From Altererythrobacter sp. ZODW24 (GTDB lineage Bacteria; Pseudomonadota; Alphaproteobacteria; Sphingomonadales; Sphingomonadaceae): a DNA stretch of 64,000 nucleotides. The notes under the pieces are model-generated. The model worked only from the letters and a program-made list of their open reading frames with translations. It did no database searches and was not told the DNA's origin. Below, piece after piece: positions 44,917-54,105 of the stretch. The translations under genes and the position numbers were made by a program. Within the stretch, counting starts at the first letter, position 1, and the number at the start of each line of letters is the position of its first letter. The DNA is taken from assembly GCF_003344885.1 (NCBI RefSeq), contig NZ_CP031155.1:1764001-1828000 (forward strand), written 5' to 3'.

Positions 44917-45855
44917 CTAAACTGCCTTCGCGCCGCTGCCTCTGCCGCCGCGCAACAGATATTCCTGTGTCCCCCGGTGGACGACATTGTCGACGTCGAT
45001 CACGGCAGAATTGGCGTAGGTAAAGGCGGGGGAAATAGTACGGTACAGCCGATCGAAATCACGCTCCACGGTTTGGCGGTAAAGATCCTCAAAGCTCTCG
45101 ATCACGAAATACGTCGGCTGCAAATCGCTGATCACGTAATCCGTCCGCATCACCCGGTCGACATTCAGCATGATCCGGTTCGGTGACTGTGCCTCGACCG
45201 CAAATTGCGCTTCCATCGGGCCAGACAGAATGCCTGCGCCATAAGCGCGAATGCCCTCCGATTCCTCGATCAGGCCGAATTCGACCGTGTACCAGTAAAG
45301 CGCGCCGAGCGCTTTGAGCCGGTTGTAGCGCATCGCCTTCCACCCGGCTTTGCCGTATTCCTGCATATAATCGGCATAGACCGGGTCGGTCAGCATCGGG
45401 ACGTGGCCGAACACATCGTGGAACACGTCGGGTTCTTGAATATAATCGAAAGTCTCGCGCGTGCGGATAAAATTCCCTGCCGGGAAACGGCGGTTGGCGA
45501 GATGCCAGAAAAACACGTGATCGGGAATCAGCATGGGCACAGGCACCACGCTCCAACCGGTTAACGTGGTCAGTTCCTCGGTCAGGCGCCCGAAGGACGG
45601 AACGCCGCCTTTGCCCAGATCAAGTTTCTCCAGTCCGTGAAGGAAGCTGGTCGCAGCACGCCCGGGAAGAATACTGACTTGGCGGTTGAAGAGATCGTCC
45701 CAGATCGCATCATCTTCGGAAGAATACTGGTTCTGCTCCGGCTCCAGCCAATCCTCACCTAGATGCTCTGGCCGTTTCAAGGGCGCAGTAAATACATCAT
45801 CCGGTAATTCGGGAAGTGTCGCGAAGTCGCTTTGCGGTTCAACTAATGTGGCCAT
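44917..45855 (-). CDS. phhA: Phenylalanine 4-monooxygenase
   Basis: The 312-residue enzyme holds the iron-binding motif HDVFGHVPML (two His) and, further on, the Glu in YTVEFGLIEESEGIRAYG. IPDHVFFWHLANRRFPAGNF before it is typical of bacterial aromatic amino-acid hydroxylases. It turns phenylalanine into tyrosine with tetrahydropterin and oxygen. It is divergent from the PPK2 gene and no phhB (pterin dehydratase) lies next to it. Confidence 0.94.
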   Translation of the reverse strand: MATLVEPQSDFATLPELPDDVFTAPLKRPEHLGEDWLEPEQNQYSSEDDAIWDDLFNRQVSILPGRAATSFLHGLEKLDLGKGGVPSFGRLTEELTTLTGWSVVPVPMLIPDHVFFWHLANRRFPAGNFIRTRETFDYIQEPDVFHDVFGHVPMLTDPVYADYMQEYGKAGWKAMRYNRLKALGALYWYTVEFGLIEESEGIRAYGAGILSGPMEAQFAVEAQSPNRIMLNVDRVMRTDYVISDLQPTYFVIESFEDLYRQTVERDFDRLYRTISPAFTYANSAVIDVDNVVHRGTQEYLLRGGRGSGAKAV

Positions 45856-45923
45856 AATGTAGCGTAGACCCTATCACTGGCGTGCCAGATAAACAAACGA
45901 AGCAGACTGCCTTGGAGCCCCTT

Positions 45924-46691
45924 ATGAAGCGCAAAGATTACGAAGAAGTGCTGGAGCCACTCGAGGAAGAGCTCGTGGCGATGGCGCGTTGGGCCCGGGT
46001 CACCGGCGCGCGGATTGTGGTAGTCTTCGAAGGACGAGACACAGCCGGCAAGGGCGGCGCGATCAAGGCGGTGCGCGAACGGATCAATCCGCGGCAGTGT
46101 CATACCGTCGCCCTGTCCAAGCCGAGCGAGGAGGAAAGCACCCAGTGGTATTTCCAGCGCTATGTGAAACACCTCCCCTCTGCCGGGCAGATCGTGCTGC
46201 TAGACCGCAGCTGGTATAACCGCGCGGGCGTCGAAAGCGTGATGGGTTTTGCCAGTGATGAGCAGGTCACACAGTTCCTCAAACAAACGCCGGCCTTCGA
46301 GAAGATGCTAACAGATGACGGGATACTGCTGTTCAAATATTGGCTGACGACCGATCAGGAACAGCAGGAGGAACGGCTCGCAGAACGGCTGGACGATCCG
46401 CTCAAGCGCTGGAAGTTATCGCCCATCGATCTCGCTGCGCGCGAGCAATATGAAGCCTATACCAAGGCCCGAGCGCGGATGCTGGAGGCGACGCACACAG
46501 ACCACGCGCCATGGACGCTGGTGGATTTCAATGACCAGAAGCAGGGGCGGCTCACGTTGATCCGCGATCTGCTGGACCGTCTGCCCGACACGCATTGTGC
46601 GCCGCCGGAGTTGGAGTTCCCGGCGCTAGGGCATGAGCCGATCGCGGAAGACTACCGGGTGCTCAAGCCCATACCGGACTATCGGCCCTGA
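45924..46691 (+). CDS. ppk2: Polyphosphate kinase 2
   Basis: The ATG at 45924 has a GGAG site seven bases upstream and gives 255 residues (MKRKDYEEVLEPLEEEL). A GTG at 45882 is an alternative. Walker A VVFEGRDTAGKGGAIKAV and Walker B QIVLLDRSWYNRAGVESVMG are those of PPK2. RINPRQCHTVALSKPSEEES lies between, and the lid is near DPLKRWKLSPIDLAARE. It moves phosphate between polyphosphate and nucleotides. The single-domain length points to class I or a close relative. Confidence 0.93.
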   Translation: MKRKDYEEVLEPLEEELVAMARWARVTGARIVVVFEGRDTAGKGGAIKAVRERINPRQCHTVALSKPSEEESTQWYFQRYVKHLPSAGQIVLLDRSWYNRAGVESVMGFASDEQVTQFLKQTPAFEKMLTDDGILLFKYWLTTDQEQQEERLAERLDDPLKRWKLSPIDLAAREQYEAYTKARARMLEATHTDHAPWTLVDFNDQKQGRLTLIRDLLDRLPDTHCAPPELEFPALGHEPIAEDYRVLKPIPDYRP

Positions 46692-46693
46692 CC

Positions 46694-47563
46694 TCAGGCC
46701 CGGACGGTGGCCTCTGCCGTCATCACCTGGCGGCCGTCGGCGGCGACGGCTCCTAGTTCGATATTGTTGCCTGTGCCGCGCATACCGAGGATGAGCTCCT
46801 CGCCAACAATCGCCGGGCTCGTCCCGCGAAACTTAAAATTGGCGAGGGCATTGTCGCCGAGCTGCTGTGCTGCGTGTTCGAGCAACAGCGTCGCAGTAAG
46901 CGGTCCGTGGACGACTAGGCCCCGGTAACGCTCGACATCGCTGGCATAGGGCGCGTCATAATGAATGCGATGGCTGTTAAAGGTTAGGGCGGAATAGCGA
47001 AACAGCAGCGGCTCGCCGGGCAGAACCGCGCGAGTTGCCTGCCAGTTCGAAGCATCAAATCCGCCTTCGCCAACCTGCGGCGGCACCAGGGCCGCATTCG
47101 CCGCTGCTGCATCGCGGTAAACCAAGGTCTGCTTCTCGCTAACCGCCACTCTTCCGCCAGCCGATGTCTCATGACCCAATGTCACGAAAACAAGGCGGCC
47201 GCTCGCTCCCTCTTTTTCGGCAATACTGTCGATCCGCGTCACACGCTCGACATTCGATCCCGGCACCAGAGGAGCATGAAAAGTAACGTCGCTGGCAGCC
47301 CACATACGGCGCGGCAACGGGATGGGCGGCAGGAAGCTGTCGGGTGAGTTGCCACGCTGAGGATGGCCGTCTTCACCCAAGCCAATCGTTGGCGCTTCGG
47401 GTGTGCACAGGCACCAGTGGATGCCCTGCGGCATGGCGCCGTCATCAGGCGATTGCCGGTCAAATGTCGCCAGCCAGCGGCGCGAGCGGGCAGCACTCAG
47501 GCGGTCGCTTGTCCGTTCAGTCCGCCCGATCCAGTCTTCAAATTCGTATGTCTGTGCACTCAT
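46694..47563 (-). CDS. FAS1-like/MaoC dehydratase (mesaconyl-C4-CoA hydratase type)
   Basis: The ATG at 47563 overlaps the thiolase stop by four bases (ATGA) and gives 289 residues. The N-terminal hotdog half has PIPLPRRMWAASDVTFHAPL, and the C-terminal half shows FRYSALTFNSHRIHYDAPYA followed by GLVVHGPLTATLL, the HTD2-type hydratase core with catalytic His and Asp. Relatives hydrate enoyl-CoAs, including mesaconyl-C4-CoA and itaconyl-CoA. It is last in a four-gene operon of acyl-CoA enzymes. The real substrate is unknown. Confidence 0.84.
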   Translation of the reverse strand: MSAQTYEFEDWIGRTERTSDRLSAARSRRWLATFDRQSPDDGAMPQGIHWCLCTPEAPTIGLGEDGHPQRGNSPDSFLPPIPLPRRMWAASDVTFHAPLVPGSNVERVTRIDSIAEKEGASGRLVFVTLGHETSAGGRVAVSEKQTLVYRDAAAANAALVPPQVGEGGFDASNWQATRAVLPGEPLLFRYSALTFNSHRIHYDAPYASDVERYRGLVVHGPLTATLLLEHAAQQLGDNALANFKFRGTSPAIVGEELILGMRGTGNNIELGAVAADGRQVMTAEATVRA

Positions 47564-48786
47564 GCCCGCTCGAATATAGCAGCCATGCCCTGTCCGCCAC
47601 CGATACACATGGTCTCGAGGCCATATTTGATGCCTTCGCGGTGCATTTCATGCGCCATATCGGCCAAAATGCGCCCACCGGTCGCGCCAATCGGGTGGCC
47701 CAGCGATATGCCGGAGCCGTTCACGTTGAGCATATCGCGGCGCGAATCGTCTTCGCTCCAGCCCCAGCCCTTGAGCACGGCGAGCACTTGCGGTGCGAAG
47801 GCTTCGTTGAGTTCGACCAGGCCGATATCGCCCCAACCCATGCCGCTGCGGGCGAACAGGCGCTCGACCGCAGGCACTGGGCCGATGCCCATGCGCGAGG
47901 GATCGCAACCCGCCGCCGCCCAGCCGTTCAGCCAGAGCATGGGTTCAAGGCCGAGTTCTTCGAGCTTATCCTCCGCGACGACCAAGCATGCCGCCGCCGC
48001 ATCATTTTGCTGGCTGGCATTGCCTGCGGTCACGACAGCATCCGCGTTGGTCTTGCCCTCGATGGCGCGCAAAGCGCCGAGGCTTTCCATGCTGGCATCG
48101 GCGCGGAAGCCTTCATCCTTCGAAAAGGTGACGGGATCGCCGCGCCGCTGGGGGACATCAACTGGCACAAGCTGCGCGTCGAATTTGCCTTCATCCCAAG
48201 CCGCCGCTGCGCGCTGATGGCTGCGCACTGCGAATTCATCCGAAGCCTCGCGACTGATGTCATAATCGGCGGCGAGGTTTTCGGCAGTCTCGATCATCCC
48301 GCTGATAACGCCGAAGCGTTCGATCGGCTGGGACATCAATCGTCCACGCGTCAGCCGGTCATGCATGGTGAGATCGCCGAACCGCATGCCTTGGCGGATG
48401 TCGGTTGTGTAGTGCTCGACGTTGGACATGCTTTCGACGCCGCCTGCTACCACTACATCGGCAGCGCCCGTCTGGATCATCATGGCCGCATTGACGACCG
48501 ACTGCAGGCCTGATCCGCAGCGCCGATCCACCTGATAGCCGGGCACCGAAATTGGCAGGCCTGCCGCAAGCCAACTCCATCGCCCGATGGCCGGAGCCTC
48601 CGCGCTGCCATAACCTTGGCTGAAAATGACATCATCAACGCGCTCTGGATCGACACCGCTGCGCTCGATCAAAGCCTTCAGGATCACAGCGCCCAATTGG
48701 CCGGCCTCTATCGGCGCAAGTGAGCCAAGGAACTTACCGACCGGCGTGCGGAGCGGGCTGACGATTGCGGCGCGTCTAAGTTCCAT
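47560..48786 (-). CDS. Acetyl-CoA acyltransferase (thiolase)
   Basis: The 408-residue thiolase has its acyl-binding Cys in VDRRCGSGLQSVVNAA (about residue 92), ELNEAFAPQVLAVL, GISLGHPIGATGGR and the terminal Cys in ETMCIGGGQGMAAIFE. It performs the last cleavage of a 3-ketoacyl-CoA. It is two bases from the CoA transferase gene and overlaps the hydratase gene, so it is an operon member. It is clearly distinct from the thiolase at 35929-37107 (different spacing and insertions). Confidence 0.92.
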   Translation of the reverse strand: MELRRAAIVSPLRTPVGKFLGSLAPIEAGQLGAVILKALIERSGVDPERVDDVIFSQGYGSAEAPAIGRWSWLAAGLPISVPGYQVDRRCGSGLQSVVNAAMMIQTGAADVVVAGGVESMSNVEHYTTDIRQGMRFGDLTMHDRLTRGRLMSQPIERFGVISGMIETAENLAADYDISREASDEFAVRSHQRAAAAWDEGKFDAQLVPVDVPQRRGDPVTFSKDEGFRADASMESLGALRAIEGKTNADAVVTAGNASQQNDAAAACLVVAEDKLEELGLEPMLWLNGWAAAGCDPSRMGIGPVPAVERLFARSGMGWGDIGLVELNEAFAPQVLAVLKGWGWSEDDSRRDMLNVNGSGISLGHPIGATGGRILADMAHEMHREGIKYGLETMCIGGGQGMAAIFERA

Positions 48787-48788
48787 AG

Positions 48789-50036
48789 TTACTTCCTGCT
48801 TTCGGGTGCGTCGCTGCCTGCGACCACGCCATTGTCTATCAGCTTGCCGATCGCGCCGGAGGCAAGCCCCAGACGCTCGGCCAATACTTCTTCGCTGTGC
48901 TGCCCAAGAAACGGCGCGGGATGAGGCTTGCCGCGTTCTTCCGCCGGTAAGTTCGCGAAGGGACCAGCGGCGGGATATTCAAAGCCGCTGGGGTTATCGG
49001 GCGAAGGGCCGAACAAGGGATTGTTCGTCACAAGGTCGGGATCGCTCGCGGCCTCATGCATCGTGCGGTAGCGTTCGAAAGTTGCTCCAGCATCACCAAG
49101 CCGCTTGGCCAGCGTATCCCAATCGAGCGTGCCGATGACCTGCTGGAACAGCGCGAACAGCTCTTCGCGGTGCGTGAAACGATGGTGGTCACTGCGCGCG
49201 AACGACAGGCCATGCTTGGCTTCAATCGTCGCGATTTTTTCGGCCAGGCCCATGGCTTCGACCAAGGCCGCCCATTGCTTATTCGTCAGTGCAGCGAGCA
49301 TCATACGTTTGCCATCCGCTGTGGTGAAATCGCGTCCGAATGCACCCCAGATGGCATTGCCAAGCCGTTGCCGGTCACTGCCGCGATAAAGCATTTCCGC
49401 CATCGCGCCGCTATTGGCGACCGTACCTATGGCGACATCGCCCAGCGGAATGCGCAACTCGCCGCCTTTGCCTGTCTGGTCGCGGTTTCGCAGCGCCGCC
49501 ATCAGCGTGAAAGCGGTATATGCGCCCGTGATGAAATCCCACGCAGGCAGCAGTTGATTGACCGGAGGAGCCCCGTCCGGATCACCCGCTCCCAGTTCAA
49601 CCGGCCCCGACATCATTGGATAGCCGCTGGCGGCATTGACAGTGAAATCCATCGCTTGACGGCCATCATGCCAGCCCATGATCCGCACCGTGATCATGTC
49701 GGGACGCCCCTCGGAAACGCGTTCGTGGCTGAGGAAGCTCTTTTCTGGGACATTGGTGATCAGCTGACCGGTTGCGCGCGCCAGTTCGACCGCCAGCTCG
49801 CGGCCCTCGGCGCTGCGCATATCCAGCGCGACGCTTTTCTTGGCGCGGTTGAGGTTTTCCCAGGACAGCGAACGGCCATCTTCGGTCAGCTGGTAGCGAT
49901 CATAGTCGAGTCCGCCGCCGATCTGGTCGACACGAATGACCTCCGCGCCCATCTGCGCGCAATAGAGTCCGGCGGTTGGCGAAGCGACGAAGCTGGACAC
50001 TTCGACGATCGAAAGGCCCTTTAGCAAATCATACAT
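48789..50036 (-). CDS. CaiB/BaiF-type CoA transferase
   Basis: The 415-residue protein starts LLKGLSIVEVSSFVASPTAG and continues with AQMGAEVIRVDQIGGGLDYD, then NRAKKSVALDMRSAEG, the classic opening of class III CoA transferases. These exchange CoA between acids using an aspartate. It would activate the acid that the rest of the operon breaks down. It directly follows the acyl-CoA dehydrogenase gene (no gap) and precedes the thiolase gene. Confidence 0.92.
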   Translation of the reverse strand: MYDLLKGLSIVEVSSFVASPTAGLYCAQMGAEVIRVDQIGGGLDYDRYQLTEDGRSLSWENLNRAKKSVALDMRSAEGRELAVELARATGQLITNVPEKSFLSHERVSEGRPDMITVRIMGWHDGRQAMDFTVNAASGYPMMSGPVELGAGDPDGAPPVNQLLPAWDFITGAYTAFTLMAALRNRDQTGKGGELRIPLGDVAIGTVANSGAMAEMLYRGSDRQRLGNAIWGAFGRDFTTADGKRMMLAALTNKQWAALVEAMGLAEKIATIEAKHGLSFARSDHHRFTHREELFALFQQVIGTLDWDTLAKRLGDAGATFERYRTMHEAASDPDLVTNNPLFGPSPDNPSGFEYPAAGPFANLPAEERGKPHPAPFLGQHSEEVLAERLGLASGAIGKLIDNGVVAGSDAPESRK

Positions 50037-51236
50037 TTATGCCGCTGCTCCCGCTTCAAACTCGCGGAGCATGTTCTTCGCAATCACCAACTGGAGGATC
50101 TGCGTGGTGCCTTCGTAAATGCGGTAAATACGGCTGTCGCGGTAGAAGCGCTCGGCCTCATATTCTGCCAGATAACCTGCGCCGCCATGCACCTGCACGC
50201 AGCGGTCAGCCACGCGGCCGCACATTTCCGACGCAAACATTTTTGCTGATGCGGCTTCGATAATTGCCTTGCCATTGTTGGCCTTGGCGGCAGCATCGCG
50301 GATCATGCATTCGGCGGCGTAAATCTCTGCTTTGCTGTCTGCGAGCATCGCCTGGATCAGCTGGAATTGCGCAATTGGTTCGCCGAAGGCTTTGCGCTCG
50401 GTTGAATAGCGAACGGCGGTGTCGAGAATGCGCTTGGCATAGCCAGCACTGGCCGCGGCAACCGACAGACGCCCATTGTCGAGGCTCTGCATGGCGGTCG
50501 CGAAGCCGCGCCCTTCCTCGCCGCCAAGCAAAGCGTCGCCAGGGATATGCACGTCGTCGAAGATGATGTCGCTGATATGGCTACCAGCCTGACCCATCTT
50601 CTTGTCCGACTTGCCGCGCGTGATACCGGGCGAATCCATGTCGACGAGGAAGGCACTGACATGGGCGTTCTTCGGTTGGTTCTCGCGCTCGGTGCGGGCC
50701 ATGATCAGGCCGATTTTCGCGAAGGGTGCATTGGTGATGTAGCGCTTCGTGCCATTGAGCACATAGCCATTGCCGTCGCCCCCAGCATCACGCATCGCGG
50801 TGGTCTGCATGGCGGCGGAATCTGATCCGCTGCCTGGCTCTGTCAGGCCGAAACAGGCAATTTCACCGGCAGCGAGGCGCGGCAAGAAATGCTGCCGCTG
50901 TTCTTCGGTGCCGCCGTTCTTGATCGCTGAACACACCATCCCGAGATTGATCGAGGTGAGCGAACGATAGGCCGGGAGCGCGTAACTGAGCACGCGAATA
51001 GTCTCGACATATTGCGGGATGTTCATGCCCGCGCCGTCGTATTCTTCGGGCATAGTCAGGCCAAACAGGCCCATTGCGCGCATCTCGTCCACGATATCAT
51101 CCGGGATCATATCATCGGCAATCACCTGATCTTCGGCAGGGATCAGTCGGTCACGCACGTAGCGTTTTAACTGATCCAGAAACTGGTCGAAGATTTCGGC
51201 ATCCATGCCGTTTTCTGCGGTGATTGAGTGGCTCAT
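50037..51236 (-). CDS. Acyl-CoA dehydrogenase
   Basis: The 399-residue flavoenzyme has ACFGLTEPGSGSDSAAMQTT (FAD-binding, about residue 134), RYITNAPFAKIGLIMAR, and the C-terminal region SRIYRIYEGTTQILQLVIA with the Glu that acts as base in most members. It introduces a double bond into an acyl-CoA, passing electrons to ETF. It is the first gene of the operon with the CoA transferase, thiolase and hydratase genes. The chain specificity cannot be read. Confidence 0.93.
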   Translation of the reverse strand: MSHSITAENGMDAEIFDQFLDQLKRYVRDRLIPAEDQVIADDMIPDDIVDEMRAMGLFGLTMPEEYDGAGMNIPQYVETIRVLSYALPAYRSLTSINLGMVCSAIKNGGTEEQRQHFLPRLAAGEIACFGLTEPGSGSDSAAMQTTAMRDAGGDGNGYVLNGTKRYITNAPFAKIGLIMARTERENQPKNAHVSAFLVDMDSPGITRGKSDKKMGQAGSHISDIIFDDVHIPGDALLGGEEGRGFATAMQSLDNGRLSVAAASAGYAKRILDTAVRYSTERKAFGEPIAQFQLIQAMLADSKAEIYAAECMIRDAAAKANNGKAIIEAASAKMFASEMCGRVADRCVQVHGGAGYLAEYEAERFYRDSRIYRIYEGTTQILQLVIAKNMLREFEAGAAA

Positions 51237-51300
51237 GCGGGGCGTTCCTCAGCTTGGCTTAATCGCTTGATTAAACCTATGCACTGCGGCCCAACGTGAA

Positions 51301-51537
51301 TCAATCGGTTGGCTGATCTTGAGGTGTTTCGGGGTCGGTCGCAGAGACGGCAGCAGGTGCTGCGGGTTCGGGGATTACTCCCGGCTCCGGCCTGCGTGCT
51401 TCGATCATCTCCGCCGCTTCGTCGAGCGCCTTGGCCTCGCCCACGCTGACGCCGCCCGGTCCGGGCTCATTATCCTCTGCCCCGCAACCGGAGGTCAGCA
51501 AAGCTATGGGCAGGACGAGCATGGACAGGTTTTTCAT
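51301..51537 (-). CDS. Small lipoprotein of unknown function
   Basis: The 78-residue protein starts MKNLSMLVLPIALLTSGC with a lipobox at Cys18 (LLTSGC). The rest is polar, Glu/Pro/Ala-rich and probably disordered (ARRPEPGVIPEPAAPAAVSA). I do not recognise a family. It lies downstream of the terminator of the next lipoprotein gene on the same strand. Confidence 0.6.
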   Translation of the reverse strand: MKNLSMLVLPIALLTSGCGAEDNEPGPGGVSVGEAKALDEAAEMIEARRPEPGVIPEPAAPAAVSATDPETPQDQPTD

Positions 51538-51570
51538 CCTTGCATTCTAACGCGCGCATTGCGGCGGCAC

Positions 51571-51608
51571 AAAAGAAAACGGGCGCGAGACCGTTAGCCT
51601 CGCGCCCG
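51571..51608 (-). terminator. Intrinsic terminator after the Ala-rich lipoprotein gene
   Basis: CGGGCGCGAG (51580-51589) and CTCGCGCCCG (51599-51608) form a perfect 10-base stem with a nine-base loop. On the minus strand it is followed by TTTTCTTTT. It lies 36 bases after the stop of the lipoprotein gene at 51645. Confidence 0.85.
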
Positions 51609-51644
51609 CATCTGTTTCCTTACCGTGACCGGCAAGAAATTCGC

Positions 51645-51980
51645 TTACATAGCGTCTTCTGCAGCGCCGGTTGCAGCTTCTGCGGCATCCGCAGCAGTTG
51701 CAGCGGCGGCTTCAGCATCAGCAGCGGCGGCAGTTGCGGCATCAGCAGCAGTTTCAGCAGTTTCCTGAGTTACGGCTGCAGGAGCGTCTGCATCAGCCGA
51801 TGCATCAGCAGCTGCGTCGGCATCCGCGTCAGCAGCAGGCTCTTCTGAAACGTCGGCCATGGCTTCGTCAGCTGGCATTTCAACTGTGTCGGCCATTGCG
51901 TCTTCGGAAGCGTCATCCGAGCTACCGCATGCGGCGAGAGCGAAAGCGGCGGTCGTGGCGATAAAAGCGATCTTCTTCAT
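51645..51980 (-). CDS. Ala/Asp-rich small lipoprotein
   Basis: The 111-residue protein starts MKKIAFIATTAAFALAACGS with a lipobox ending at Cys18. The mature part is made of Ala with Asp, Glu and Thr in short repeats (ADADAAADASADADA, then AADAAEAATGAAEDAM), likely a long flexible helix. It resembles the lipoprotein at 44592-44855 in leader, size and composition. The frame is open upstream to 52148, but the ATG at 51980 is the natural start. A clear terminator follows. Confidence 0.75.
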   Translation of the reverse strand: MKKIAFIATTAAFALAACGSSDDASEDAMADTVEMPADEAMADVSEEPAADADADAAADASADADAPAAVTQETAETAADAATAAAADAEAAAATAADAAEAATGAAEDAM

Positions 51981-52110
51981 GGTATCTTCTCCAAAAAATC
52001 CTGGCGGGGCGTAAGCACCCTCGCAAGTGCGTTGTAGCGGCGGTATTTTGTGGGCGCAAATGCTCTTGGAATGTTTGCATCGCTGCGCCGCTCTGGCAGG
52101 GGTGCTTGCG

Positions 52111-53913
52111 ATGGACGCGCTCACACAAACACCGACGAACGATGCCACTGATCCGCTGGCGGTGCTGCGCCAAACCTTTGGTTTTCAGGAGTTTCGTGGA
52201 GTCCAGAGACAAGTGATCGACCGTGTGCTTGGCGGCGGATCGGGCATGGCCGTGATGCCGACGGGCGCGGGTAAATCGCTGACCTTCCAACTACCGGCGA
52301 TCATGCGGCCCGGCACTTGCGTGGTGGTTTCGCCTCTGATTGCGCTGATGCACGACCAGATCGATTCGGCCCGCGCCAATGGGATTCGCGCTGCCAGCCT
52401 GACCAGTGTGGATACTAACCGCGAAGAAACTGTCGCGCGGTTGCGCGGTGGCGAGCTGGACCTTCTTTATATAGCGCCCGAACGTGCCAGCCAGCCGGGC
52501 TTTCGCAATCTGCTCGCTCAAGCAAATTTGAGCATGTTCGCCATTGATGAGGCGCATTGCGTTTCCGAATGGGGCCATGATTTCCGCCCCGATTACCGCC
52601 AACTCCGCCCGCTGATGGATGAATTTCCAGATGTGCCGCGCCTCGCGCTGACTGCGACTGCGGATGCACACACCCGCGCGGATATTCTGGCGCAGCTCGG
52701 CATCCCTGAGGACGGGCTGGTTGTCGCTGGCTTTGACCGGCCGAATATTCGCTACGTCATTCGCCACCGCGATAATCCGGTGCGCCAGTTAACCGACTTG
52801 ATGGCTCAGCAGCCGGGCCCGGGCATTGTCTATGCGCCGACCCGCAAGAAGGTAGAGGACATTGCCGCCAAACTGGCCGCCGCAACCGGGCGCACAGTGT
52901 TGCCCTATCACGCAGGCCTTCCCCCAGAAGAGCGTGCCGGCAACCAGCGCGCTTTCGTGGCGAGTGAGGATATGGTGATGGTCGCGACGGTCGCTTTCGG
53001 CATGGGGATCGACAAACCAGATGTCCGCTTTGTTGCCCATGCCGGCATACCGAAATCAATCGAGGCCTATTATCAGGAAACTGGCCGTGCAGGGCGTGAC
53101 GGGGACCCATCGCAGGCGGTGCTCCTATGGGGCGCGGGCGATTTTGCACTCGCTCGTCAGCGCGTGGCAGAGGTTGAAGAAAGCCGTCAGGCGTCAGAGC
53201 GCACACGGCTGGATGCGCTAGCTACATTGGTTGAGGCGCCAACTTGCCGCCGTGCCGTTTTGCTCAAACATTTTGGCGAAGATCCGCCTGAGAAATGCGG
53301 GAACTGCGACAATTGCCTCGATGCACCGGGCGTAACAGATGCCACTCAAGTGGCGCGCAAACTGTTGAGCGCGGCCTACCGTACCGGCCAGTCCTTTGGC
53401 TTTGGGCATCTACAAAAAGTTCTCACCGGTCATGCGGATGATCGTGTCCAGCAAAAGGGACATGACCAGCTATCGGTGTTCGGGATTGTTGATGCAGAGG
53501 AAGCAGGGTTACTGCGCCAAGTGGCAAGAGCGCTGCAGGCGCGGGGTTCGCTCGTTTCGACCGAGCATGGCGGTTTGGCGCTGGGTGGTGATGCCCGCGA
53601 AATTCTGAAGGGCGAAAAGGATGTCGAGATCGTCCTGCCGCCCAAGCGCGAACGTGGGCGCGGCAGGCGCAGCAGCGGCGCTGGGCTCAATCCGGTTGGC
53701 GATCCGTTGTTCGACGCATTGCGTGAACTGAGACGCGAGATGGCCGCCGAAGCCGGCGTACCGCCTTACGTGATCTTTCACGACAGTACATTGCGCGACA
53801 TGGCGGCCAAACGGCCCGTTTCGATGAGCGATCTTGCCGGCGTTTCAGGTGTCGGGGCGAAAAAGCAGGAAGCTTACGGTGAAGCGTTTCTGACTGTGAT
53901 CCGCCAACACTAA
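52111..53913 (+). CDS. recQ: ATP-dependent DNA helicase RecQ
   Basis: I chose the ATG at 52111 (AGGGG about nine bases upstream), giving 600 residues. Helicase motifs are all seen: GFQEFRGVQRQVIDRV (motif 0), MPTGAGKSLTFQLPA (Walker A), FAIDEAHCVSEWGHDFRP (DEAH box and aromatic loop) and QETGRAGRDG (motif VI). The RecQ zinc-binding part has KCGNCDNCLDAPG, then the winged helix, and a C-terminal HRDC domain (about residues 525-600). It unwinds DNA in recombination and fork repair. Confidence 0.95.
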   Translation: MDALTQTPTNDATDPLAVLRQTFGFQEFRGVQRQVIDRVLGGGSGMAVMPTGAGKSLTFQLPAIMRPGTCVVVSPLIALMHDQIDSARANGIRAASLTSVDTNREETVARLRGGELDLLYIAPERASQPGFRNLLAQANLSMFAIDEAHCVSEWGHDFRPDYRQLRPLMDEFPDVPRLALTATADAHTRADILAQLGIPEDGLVVAGFDRPNIRYVIRHRDNPVRQLTDLMAQQPGPGIVYAPTRKKVEDIAAKLAAATGRTVLPYHAGLPPEERAGNQRAFVASEDMVMVATVAFGMGIDKPDVRFVAHAGIPKSIEAYYQETGRAGRDGDPSQAVLLWGAGDFALARQRVAEVEESRQASERTRLDALATLVEAPTCRRAVLLKHFGEDPPEKCGNCDNCLDAPGVTDATQVARKLLSAAYRTGQSFGFGHLQKVLTGHADDRVQQKGHDQLSVFGIVDAEEAGLLRQVARALQARGSLVSTEHGGLALGGDAREILKGEKDVEIVLPPKRERGRGRRSSGAGLNPVGDPLFDALRELRREMAAEAGVPPYVIFHDSTLRDMAAKRPVSMSDLAGVSGVGAKKQEAYGEAFLTVIRQH

Positions 53914-53928
53914 ACGCCGGCTACTCGC

Positions 53929-54105
53929 TCAACCCGCGATAGAGGGCTGGTTAGAAAACCGCGCCAGACGATCCTTGATCGCCAGCTTCATCTTCTTCAA
54001 CCGGCCCACTTCATGCGGGTCTGGCATCACGCTTCGCTGCGCAAGCCGTAGCTTCTCATCAAGTTTCTGGTGTTTTTCCATCAGGCTATAAAGACGCTCT
54101 GACAT
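53929..54105 (-). CDS. YdcH/DUF465-type small protein
   Basis: With the ATG at 54105 (GAAGGGAAG just upstream) the product has 58 residues: MSERLYSLMEKHQKLDEKLR, then PDPHEVGRLKKMKLAIKDRL. This heptad-like two-helix pattern with the central DPHEV...LKKMKLAIKD is that of the DUF465/YdcH family of small cytoplasmic proteins of unknown role. The frame upstream to 54198 is not family-like. Confidence 0.78.
   Translation of the reverse strand: MSERLYSLMEKHQKLDEKLRLAQRSVMPDPHEVGRLKKMKLAIKDRLARFSNQPSIAG

Noticed and set aside
47344-48513. A 389-codon open frame on the plus strand
   Set aside because: It is antisense to the thiolase and hydratase genes, whose catalytic motifs are clear. Its product is rich in His, Arg and Ala without domain structure.
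49056-50024. A 322-codon open frame on the plus strand
   Set aside because: It is antisense to the CoA transferase gene and has no recognisable domain.
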